Assembly (NCBI RefSeq): GCF_024158035.1
Contig: NZ_JAMZEK010000001.1
Location: forward strand, 716,001 to 780,000
Direction: 5' to 3'
Origin: Dyella lutea
GTDB lineage: Bacteria; Pseudomonadota; Gammaproteobacteria; Xanthomonadales; Rhodanobacteraceae
DNA length: 64,000 nucleotides
Shown here piece by piece: positions 58,368 to 64,000 of the stretch. The position numbers and the translations under genes were made by a program. How positions within the stretch are numbered: position 1 is the stretch's first letter; every line of letters begins with the position of its first letter. The notes under the pieces are model-generated. The model was not told where the DNA came from. It saw nothing but the letters and a program-made list of their open reading frames with translations, and searched no databases.

Positions 58368-58394
58368 TAAAGTTTTGTCAGGCACCGCCGACAT
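58368..58394 (+). promoter_or_regulatory. Sigma-28 (FliA)-like promoter, plus strand
   Basis: TAAAGTTT-N11-GCCGACAT: the -35 half is identical to consensus, spacing is exact, and the -10 half matches at six of eight positions. It points toward the membrane protein gene at 58523 with a leader of about 120 bases that includes the palindrome at 58447. Confidence 0.4.
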
Positions 58395-58416
58395 ACGCCG
58401 CCCATGTAAAGCTCGC

Positions 58417-58445
58417 TTGACATGCGCTGGCGCCAGATCTAGGCT
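58417..58445 (+). promoter_or_regulatory. Sigma-70-like promoter for the membrane protein/Xre operon
   Basis: TTGACA at 58417-58422, 17-base spacer, TAGGCT at 58440-58445. The -35 is perfect and the -10 weak. A repressor site directly follows the -10. Confidence 0.35.
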
Positions 58446-58446
58446 T

Positions 58447-58468
58447 CCTGTCAAGCACGCTTGACAGG
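58447..58468. promoter_or_regulatory. Palindromic operator candidate
   Basis: CCTGTCAAGC-AC-GCTTGACAGG is a perfect 10-bp inverted repeat with a 2-base centre, lying where transcription from the 58417-58445 promoter would begin. Its half-site CGCTTGACA recurs at 58414-58422, across the -35 box. The natural candidate to bind it is the Xre protein encoded in the same operon at 59184-59384. Confidence 0.55.
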
Positions 58469-58522
58469 AGGGGTCATGAAGCAACCGGGCAACGGGCTGG
58501 ATCGTCTCGGCGGGGCGGGGAC

Positions 58523-59146
58523 ATGAAGCGACTTTCCGAACGCCAGTACCGGCGCCAGGTCGGCGTCACCATGACGCTGTACGTCATCGCGATGCTGGCG
58601 GTGTGGCCGCTGGCGAAAGCGGCGCCGGGGCTGTGGGAGAAGGCGGCGCTGACCCTGGTGCCGGCGTTGCCGATGCTCTACGTCATCGGGCTGCTGGTCT
58701 ACAAGATCGCCTCCAGCGACGAACTCGAGCAGCGTACCCACCTGGTGGCGCTGGGCGTGGCCACGGCCGTGACCGCTTCTTTGAGCCTGGTCGGTGGTCT
58801 GCTCGCCACGTCCGGCGCGATCCGGCTCGACGGCACCGTCCTGATCTGGGTGTTCCCGCTGATCATGTTCTGCTACGGCGCGACGCACTGGTGGGTGGTC
58901 ACCCGCCGCTACGGCGGCAGCATGGATTGTGACGAGACGTCCTCCTGGTCACTTCCGCTCTACTTCCTGCTGGTCGCCGCTTTGCTCGGTGTCGCCACCG
59001 TGTTCGCCTGGTGGCATGGGCACATGGACGGATTCAGCCTGGGAGTGATGCTGGGAACGCAGACCAGCTTCGTCGGATTCGCCGCATGGACTGCCTGGCG
59101 CCGTTGGCGTCGCCGTCGAGTTGCCGTGGACGCGGCGGGACCATGA
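58523..59146 (+). CDS. Hypothetical membrane protein of an Xre-linked operon
   Basis: 207-residue inner-membrane protein with about six hydrophobic segments (LYVIAMLAVWPLAKAA, LVPALPMLYVIGLLVYKIA, GVATAVTASLSLVGGLLA, VLIWVFPLIMFCYGATHWWV, LPLYFLLVAALLGVATVFAWW, LGVMLGTQTSFVGFAAWTAW) and an acidic DELEQR loop. It is followed 37 bases later by a small Xre regulator, a common pairing in which the membrane protein may sense a signal. Function unknown. Confidence 0.72.
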   Translation: MKRLSERQYRRQVGVTMTLYVIAMLAVWPLAKAAPGLWEKAALTLVPALPMLYVIGLLVYKIASSDELEQRTHLVALGVATAVTASLSLVGGLLATSGAIRLDGTVLIWVFPLIMFCYGATHWWVVTRRYGGSMDCDETSSWSLPLYFLLVAALLGVATVFAWWHGHMDGFSLGVMLGTQTSFVGFAAWTAWRRWRRRRVAVDAAGP

Positions 59147-59183
59147 CCTCCTTGCCTTCCACTCCAGCGGGGCGCGCGCCCCG

Positions 59184-59384
59184 ATGAACAACCGCGTCCG
59201 CGACCTGCGCGGAGCGCAAGGCTGGTCGCAGGCGGATCTGGCCGAGCGACTGGACGTCTCGCGCCAGACCGTCAATGCCATCGAGACGGGCAAGTACGAC
59301 CCCAGCCTGCCGCTGGCCTTCAAGATCGCCCGGCTGTTCGGACAGCCGATCGAATCCATTTTCGACCCGGGGAGCAGCACGTGA
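59184..59384 (+). CDS. Small Xre-family transcriptional regulator
   Basis: 66-residue protein that is almost entirely a Cro/C1-type helix-turn-helix: VRDLRGAQGWSQADLAERLD (about 5-24), then VSRQTVNAIETGKYDPSLPL as recognition region, ending IARLFGQPIESIFDP, the typical tail of YozG-like regulators. The ATG at 59184 is the family start. It probably acts as a dimer on a palindrome such as 58447-58468. Its stop codon overlaps the next gene's start. Confidence 0.85.
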   Translation: MNNRVRDLRGAQGWSQADLAERLDVSRQTVNAIETGKYDPSLPLAFKIARLFGQPIESIFDPGSST

Positions 59385-60958
59385 GCATGAATCGAAAAGC
59401 CCGCATGGGCGTGGCCGTCGCCGTGGCGGTCGCGATCATCGCGGCCAACCACGTCCGCCATCGCCAGGCGCCACCGGCCGTGTCGACACCGGCATCGGCC
59501 AGCACCGCCGCTCTGGACACGCCGGTGAAGTCGGCGCCACCGGCCACCTGGAAACTCGGCTCGCTCACGCTGCATGCGTGCGAGCTGGGCCAGCCCGACA
59601 GTGGCCGGACCAGCGCGGCCTGGTGCGCGCCGTTCGACGTGCCGGAAAACCGCGCCGATCCGCACGGTCGGCACATCACGCTCAAGCTTGCCGTGGTGCG
59701 TTCGGAAGCCGAGGTGCCGGCGAAGGACATGCTGGTGTTCCTCGCCGGTGGCCCCGGCCAGGCCGCGACCGAGAGTGCCGGCGCGGCAATCGCCGCACTT
59801 GGCCCGCTGCTCGCGCACCGCAACCTGCTGCTGCTCGACCAGCGCGGTACCGGCGGCTCGAACCCGCTCAGCTGCAAGGACGAAAGCAAGCCGGCCGCGC
59901 CGGACGAGGATGTCGACAACGACCCGGCCAAGCTCAAGGCCGAGGTGCAACGCTGCCTGGCGCAGGTGCAGAAAAACGCCGATCCGCGCTTCTACACCAC
60001 CACGGTCGCGGCGCAGGACCTGGAGGATGTGCGCAAGGCCCTGGGCTCGCCCACGTTCGACCTGGTCGGCGTCTCCTACGGTACGCGCATGGCGCAGCAG
60101 TACCTGATGCATTATCCCGACGCGGTGCGTTCGGTGGTGCTCGATGGCGTGGTGCCGAACCAGCTTGTGCTCGGCGAGGACTTCGCGCGCAACCTGGACG
60201 ACGCGCTGAAGGCGCAGTTCGCGCGCTGCACGGCCGATCCGGCGTGCAAGAAGCGCTTCGGCGATCCCTACCAGACGCTGTACCAGCTGCGCGATGCGCT
60301 GCGCGCCAATCCGCACGTGGTCAGCTTCCGCGATCCGCAGAGCTACCAGACCGTGCAGCGCAGGCTCAGCGAGTTCTCGCTAGCCAGCGTGGTGCGCATG
60401 TTCGCCTACACGCCGCCGACGGCCGCGCTGCTGCCGCTGTCGATCGACGCCGCCGCGCACGGTGATGTCGGGCCGTTGCTCGGCCAGGCCAAGCTGCTGT
60501 CCGGCGACCTGGCCGACACCATGAACGGCGGTATGCAGTCCTCGGTGATCTGCAGCGAGGACGCCGACCTGTTCACCCCGCGACCGCAGGACAAGGACAC
60601 CATCCTCGGCACACGGATGATCGATGCGCTGACCACCGTGTGCAGCGCGTGGCCGCACGGCACGCGTCCGAAGGATTTCCACGATCCGCTGAAGAGCGAC
60701 AAGCCGGTGCTGCTGATGTCCGGGCAGTACGACCCGGTGACCCCTCCCCGCTACGGCGACGAGGTGCTGAAGGGGCTGACCGATGGGCGTCATCTGGTCG
60801 CGCCCGGCCAGGGCCACAACGTGATCGCCGCCGGCTGCATGCCGAAGCTGGTCAAGCGCTTCGTCGAGGACCTGAAGCCGAAGACGCTCGATGCGTCCTG
60901 CCTGAAACGGCTGCAGCCGACGCCGATGTTCATCGATTTCAACGGAGCGACACCATGA
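59381..60958 (+). CDS. Exported alpha/beta hydrolase, tripeptidyl aminopeptidase-like
   Basis: 525-residue protein with an N-terminal hydrophobic segment (MGVAVAVAVAIIAANHV, signal or anchor), an alpha/beta hydrolase core and a C-terminal TAP-like domain. Oxyanion segment AGGPGQAA, LLLDQRGTGGS, nucleophile elbow GVSYG with Ser232, acid in GQYDPVTPP and His in PGQGHNV are visible. Relatives are secreted proline-type or tripeptidyl aminopeptidases. Starts at GTG 59381, overlapping the Xre stop, or ATG 59387. It overlaps the ATPase gene by four bases, tying it to the exporter downstream. Confidence 0.87.
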   Translation: MSMNRKARMGVAVAVAVAIIAANHVRHRQAPPAVSTPASASTAALDTPVKSAPPATWKLGSLTLHACELGQPDSGRTSAAWCAPFDVPENRADPHGRHITLKLAVVRSEAEVPAKDMLVFLAGGPGQAATESAGAAIAALGPLLAHRNLLLLDQRGTGGSNPLSCKDESKPAAPDEDVDNDPAKLKAEVQRCLAQVQKNADPRFYTTTVAAQDLEDVRKALGSPTFDLVGVSYGTRMAQQYLMHYPDAVRSVVLDGVVPNQLVLGEDFARNLDDALKAQFARCTADPACKKRFGDPYQTLYQLRDALRANPHVVSFRDPQSYQTVQRRLSEFSLASVVRMFAYTPPTAALLPLSIDAAAHGDVGPLLGQAKLLSGDLADTMNGGMQSSVICSEDADLFTPRPQDKDTILGTRMIDALTTVCSAWPHGTRPKDFHDPLKSDKPVLLMSGQYDPVTPPRYGDEVLKGLTDGRHLVAPGQGHNVIAAGCMPKLVKRFVEDLKPKTLDASCLKRLQPTPMFIDFNGATP

Positions 60959-61689
60959 TCGAGGTAAAGGATCTGCACAAGGCCTTCGGCGCGGTGAAGG
61001 CCGTCGACGGCGTTACGTTCGCCGCGCGCGACGGCCAGATCACCGGCCTGCTCGGTCCCAACGGCGCCGGCAAGACCACCACGCTGCGCATGCTCTACAC
61101 GCTGATGAAGCCGGATCGCGGCCAGGTGCTGGTGGACGGCATCGACGCGGCGGTCGACCCGCTCTCGGTGCGCCGCCGGCTCGGCGTGCTGCCGGACGCG
61201 CGCGGCCTGTACAAGCGGCTGACCGCGCGCGAAAACATCGACTATTTCGCCCGTCTGCAGGGCCTGCCGGAAGACGAGTTGCGTACCCGTCGCGAAGCGC
61301 TGGTGGCGGCACTGGAGATGGCCGACATCGCCGACCGCCGCACCGAGGGCTTCTCGCAGGGCCAGCGGGTGAAGACCGCGATCGCACGGGCGCTGATCCA
61401 CGACCCGCGCAACGTGATCCTGGACGAGCCGACCAACGGCCTGGACGTGATGGCCACCCGCGCGCTGCGCGAGTTCATGCGCAACCTGAAGGCGGAGGGG
61501 CGCTGCGTGCTGTTCTCCAGCCACATCATGCAGGAGGTCGGCGCGCTGTGTGACCGCATCGTGGTGATCGCCCGCGGCCGCGTTGTCGCAGACGCGACGC
61601 CGGACGAGCTGCGCGCGCAGACCGGCGAGTCCAACCTGGAGGAAGCCTTCGTGAAACTGATCGGCAGCGAGGAGGGCCTCGCCGCATGA
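60955..61689 (+). CDS. natA: ABC transporter ATP-binding protein, NatA-like
   Basis: 244-residue ATPase. Walker A GPNGAGKTTTLRML, signature FSQGQRVKTAIARAL, Walker B NVILDEPTNGLDV and His switch SSHIMQEV are visible. NatA with NatB forms a sodium-extruding ABC exporter in Bacillus; similar pairs occur widely and substrate is uncertain. It overlaps the hydrolase and the permease genes by four bases on either side. Confidence 0.88.
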   Translation: MIEVKDLHKAFGAVKAVDGVTFAARDGQITGLLGPNGAGKTTTLRMLYTLMKPDRGQVLVDGIDAAVDPLSVRRRLGVLPDARGLYKRLTARENIDYFARLQGLPEDELRTRREALVAALEMADIADRRTEGFSQGQRVKTAIARALIHDPRNVILDEPTNGLDVMATRALREFMRNLKAEGRCVLFSSHIMQEVGALCDRIVVIARGRVVADATPDELRAQTGESNLEEAFVKLIGSEEGLAA

Positions 61690-62891
61690 ATGCCCCGATG
61701 ACCCCCGTACGGCGCGCGCGTGCCGTCCTCACCGTGTTCCTCAAGGAAGTGCGCGAGAACCTGCGCGACCGCCGCACGCTGACCAGCGCATTCCTCACCG
61801 GCCCACTGCTGACCCCGCTGATGTTCGTCATGCTGATCAACTTCAGCATCAACCGCGAGCTGGACAAGGCCGAGCAGCCGCTGAAGGTACCGGTGATCGG
61901 TGCGCAGTACGCGCCCAACCTGATCAACGCGCTGAAGGAGGGCGGCGTGGTGCCGCAGCCGCCGGTGGCCGATCCGGAGCAGGCGGTACGCGACCAGCAG
62001 ATCGACCTGGCCCTGCGCATCCGCAAGGATTATCCCGAGGCCTGGCGCAAGGGCGAGCCGGTGCAGGTGGAGTTGATCTACGACTCCTCGCAGCGCGACT
62101 CGCGCACGCCGGTCGATCGCGTCACCGACCTGATCGATCATTACTCGAGGATGCAGGGGGCGATGCGACTGGTGGCGCGCGGCCTGTCGCCGGCCACCGC
62201 CGTCCCCGTGGTGGTGGCCAAGCGCGACCAGGCCACGGCGCAGTCGCGCGCGGTGCTGCTGTTCAACATCCTGCCATACCTGTTCGTGCTCACGCTGTTC
62301 ATCGGGGGCATGTACCTGGCGATCGACCTCACGGCGGGCGAGCGCGAACGGCAGTCGCTGGAGCCGCTGTTCGCCAACCCGGTGCCGCGCTGGAAGATCT
62401 TCCTCGGCAAGCTGGCGGCGATCTGCGCGTTCTCCACCGCCAGCCTGTTGATCTGCCTGGTCGGCTTCAGCATCGTCGGTCGCTTCGTACCCACCGAGAA
62501 GCTCGGCATGGAACTGCACATGGGGCCATCGTTCGCCTTGCACGTACTGCTGCTGCAAGCGCCGATGATCGTCTTGCTGGCGTCGCTGCAGTCGCTGGTG
62601 GCCGCGTTCGCCAAGAGCTACCGCGAGGCGCAGACCTACGTGTCGCTGCTTATGATGCTGCCGATCCTGCCCAGCGTGGTGCTGATGGTGATGCCGATCA
62701 AGCCGCAGGACTGGATGTATTCGGTGCCGCTGCTGGGCCAGCACCTGGGCATCCTCGACCTGGTCCGCGGTTCCGGCGTCAGCCCGCTGCACCTCGCGCT
62801 GTGCCTGGGCGGCAGTGCGGTCGCCGCGGTGATCGTCGCCGGCATCACGATGCAGCTGTACCGCTCGGAGCGGCTGGCTATTTCGGGCTAA
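61686..62891 (+). CDS. natB: ABC transporter permease, NatB-like
   Basis: 401-residue inner-membrane permease with one N-terminal helix, a large extracytoplasmic domain (about 50-180) and five to six C-terminal helices, the NatB/ABC-2 layout. Conserved ERERQSLEPLFANPVPRWKIFLGK lies after the second helix. It is the last gene of the operon that starts at 58523. A GAGTGAG repeat element follows ten bases after the stop. Confidence 0.87.
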   Translation: MNAPMTPVRRARAVLTVFLKEVRENLRDRRTLTSAFLTGPLLTPLMFVMLINFSINRELDKAEQPLKVPVIGAQYAPNLINALKEGGVVPQPPVADPEQAVRDQQIDLALRIRKDYPEAWRKGEPVQVELIYDSSQRDSRTPVDRVTDLIDHYSRMQGAMRLVARGLSPATAVPVVVAKRDQATAQSRAVLLFNILPYLFVLTLFIGGMYLAIDLTAGERERQSLEPLFANPVPRWKIFLGKLAAICAFSTASLLICLVGFSIVGRFVPTEKLGMELHMGPSFALHVLLLQAPMIVLLASLQSLVAAFAKSYREAQTYVSLLMMLPILPSVVLMVMPIKPQDWMYSVPLLGQHLGILDLVRGSGVSPLHLALCLGGSAVAAVIVAGITMQLYRSERLAISG

Positions 62892-62900
62892 CTGGAAAGC

Positions 62901-63064
62901 GAGGAGTGAGCGGAGAGGAGTGAGAGAAAAGCATGGTGCGCGTGCTTTTGCTCACCTACTCCTTTTGCCACTCACTCCGCCGCGATGCGCGCCGGCGAGT
63001 GAGGTAGGGCAAGTGCGAGGCTCTGCTTTTGCTTTCTCTCACTCCTCACTCCTCTTTACTCACT
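62901..63064. repeat. GAGTGAG inverted-repeat intergenic element, copy 2
   Basis: Left arm begins GAGGAGTGAG at 62901 and contains two GAGTGAG units; right arm (about 63036-63064) is its imperfect inverse (CTCTCACTCCTCACTCCTCT). Inner copies CACTCACTCC (62972-62981) and GAGTGAGG (62997-63004) are present. The right arm runs into the stop codon of the alpha/beta hydrolase gene at 63060. Same architecture as 49684-49842. Confidence 0.6.
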
Positions 63065-63911
63065 TCCGATCCGAGGCCCAATCCGCCACGGCCTCCGGAT
63101 GCTCCAGCTGCAGATGGTGTCCTCCGGCCAGATGCGTCACCCGGATATCGCGCACGCGTTCGGCGCGGCGCTGCATCGGTCCACCGGGCAGGTAGGAAGT
63201 GGCCGGTTCGGCCAGCAGCAGGCGCGTCGGCGCCTCGATGCCGGCGAGCAGGGCATGGATCTGGCTCTCGGCCAGGCGCATCGGGGTGAGGCGATTGATC
63301 CGCGGATCGCTGCGCCACTGCCAGCCCCCGTCGACCGCGCGAACGGCACGCTCGATGATCGGCCGGGCCTGGTCGGCAGGCAGGCCGGTGGCCAGGGTGC
63401 GCGCGCTGATCGCCTGCTCGATGCTGGCGAAAGTGCGCAGCCGCTTGCCGGCCGGTTCGGCGGCGAACGCACTGCGGAAACGCTGCAGCGTCTGCGTGCC
63501 GTCGTCGCCGAGCAGCCCCAGGCCCTCGATCAGCAGCAGTCTTTCGATGCGTTCCGGCCGCGCCGCGGCGACCATCGAGGCGATGCCGGCGCCCAGCGAG
63601 TGACCAAGCAGGGCGAAGCGGTCCAGCGCCAGCGCGTCGGCGGCGGCGATTGCCGCGCGCACGTACTCGGGCCAGTGGTAGCTGGCGCCTTCGGCCAGAT
63701 GATCGGAGTGCCCGTGTCCGGGCAGGTCCAATGCGATCACGTGATAGCTCGCCGCCAGGCGCGGCGCCAGCCGGGCGAAGCTGCCGGCGTTGTCCAGCCA
63801 GCCGTGCAGGGCCAGCAGCGGTGGCAACTGCTCGTCGCCCCAGCACTGCGCCGCAAGGGTGAGTGTGGGCAGGGCGATGCGCCGTTCGCGCGGCGAATCC
63901 CCGATCTTCAT
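63060..63911 (-). CDS. Alpha/beta fold hydrolase
   Basis: 283-residue cytoplasmic hydrolase. LLALHGWLDNAGSF (oxyanion HGW), DLPGHGHSDH, nucleophile elbow LLGHSLGAG (Ser near 104) and the late His in AGGHHLQLEHPEAV are visible. The group resembles serine hydrolase-like/MEST-type esterases. It overlaps the preceding gene by four bases (ATGA), so the two are co-transcribed. Its stop codon lies inside the repeat element. Confidence 0.88.
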   Translation of the reverse strand: MKIGDSPRERRIALPTLTLAAQCWGDEQLPPLLALHGWLDNAGSFARLAPRLAASYHVIALDLPGHGHSDHLAEGASYHWPEYVRAAIAAADALALDRFALLGHSLGAGIASMVAAARPERIERLLLIEGLGLLGDDGTQTLQRFRSAFAAEPAGKRLRTFASIEQAISARTLATGLPADQARPIIERAVRAVDGGWQWRSDPRINRLTPMRLAESQIHALLAGIEAPTRLLLAEPATSYLPGGPMQRRAERVRDIRVTHLAGGHHLQLEHPEAVADWASDRK

Positions 63912-64000
63912 CCGGTACGGCCGCCCATCGCGTCGGCGCGGCCTTTGGCTGCGTTCTGGCGCAGCAGTGCGGCCTTGGCGTCGTAGTCCGGGGCGAACTC
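63908..64000 (-). CDS. C-terminal fragment of an unidentified protein
   Basis: Thirty codons ending the upstream partner of the alpha/beta hydrolase gene; the rest lies beyond the right edge. The visible tail includes EFAPDYDAKAALLRQNAAKG and ends MGGRTG. It is hydrophilic and too short to identify. The stop overlaps the hydrolase start. Confidence 0.55.
   Translation of the reverse strand, partial: EFAPDYDAKAALLRQNAAKGRADAMGGRTG

Larger units (their letters stand above)
58125..58522. other. A+T-rich divergent regulatory region
   Basis: 398 bases between the pilin gene and the membrane protein gene, noticeably lower in G+C than its surroundings. It contains a perfect hairpin (58237-58258), a sigma-28-like promoter (58368-58394), a sigma-70-like promoter (58417-58445) and a palindrome (58447-58468). 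I found no invertible-switch repeats or recombinase gene, so phase variation by inversion is not supported. A convincing pilin promoter on the minus strand was not found. Confidence 0.6.

Noticed and set aside
58125-58522. Invertible fim-type phase switch upstream of the pilin gene
   Set aside because: No pair of long inverted repeats flanking a promoter and no recombinase gene next to the operon; only short local palindromes.

Overview
The window is a high-GC (roughly two-thirds G+C by eye) gammaproteobacterial chromosome segment. The type II secretion gene order E-F-G-H-I-J-K-L-M-N-D, as in the Xanthomonas xps locus, together with the flavour of the other proteins points to Lysobacterales (Xanthomonadales), most likely Rhodanobacteraceae (Rhodanobacter, Dyella, Luteibacter or Frateuria type). 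That placement is inference from gene content; there is no rRNA gene here. No tRNA, CRISPR array, prophage or insertion sequence was seen.

Layout. 1-3863 (minus): soluble NAD-dependent formate dehydrogenase (fdsG, fdsB, start of fdsA) behind an OFA-family formate/oxalate transporter. 4228-6459: monomeric isocitrate dehydrogenase. 6684-10928: an unknown membrane protein, a class A beta-lactamase, a TraB/GumN protein, an aldo/keto reductase and a 62-residue protein. 11031-23359: a LysR regulator, then a lanthanide-dependent methanol oxidation locus: xoxF, xoxJ, an unusual two-haem xoxG, glutathione-dependent formaldehyde dehydrogenase, a DUF2380-like protein, Gfa, a TonB-dependent receptor, a sigma-54 activator and an SRPBCC protein. 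23490-27969: housekeeping and single genes (NYN protein, exported methyltransferase, RluE, ArsR regulator, flavin reductase, TatD). 28299-39291: an 11-gene type II secretion operon. 39359-49677: HrpB helicase, DUF2167 protein, CHASE-GGDEF-EAL protein, M28 peptidase, BaiN-like flavoprotein, a tiny CxxCH protein and an RluF-type pseudouridine synthase. 49849-52411: ABC-2 transporter and ferredoxin-NADP reductase. 52585-58124: a chaperone-usher fimbrial operon (pilin, chaperone, usher, adhesin) and a separate small pilin-like gene. 58523-62891: membrane protein, Xre regulator, secreted alpha/beta hydrolase and NatAB-type ABC exporter. 63060-64000: alpha/beta hydrolase and the tail of one more gene.

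How the genes work together. XoxF keeps the extra Asp of lanthanide-dependent methanol dehydrogenases (Asp327/Asp329). Methanol (or another short alcohol) oxidised in the periplasm would pass electrons to XoxG; formaldehyde would be captured on glutathione by Gfa, oxidised by FrmA, and the resulting formate oxidised by FdsGBA about 10 kb away. No S-formylglutathione hydrolase gene is in the window. A near-consensus sigma-54 promoter (12164-12179) with an 8-bp perfect dyad about 85-110 bp upstream precedes xoxF, and a sigma-54 activator lies at the other end of the locus, so I infer that it controls the cluster. The TonB-dependent receptor in the same locus is a candidate lanthanophore receptor.

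The most unusual points are the fused two-haem XoxG, the sigma-54 control signature, a pair of GAGTGAG-type inverted-repeat intergenic elements (49684-49842 and 62901-63064), two sigma-28-like promoters bracketing the fimbrial operon, and a palindromic operator in front of the membrane protein/Xre/hydrolase/ABC module.
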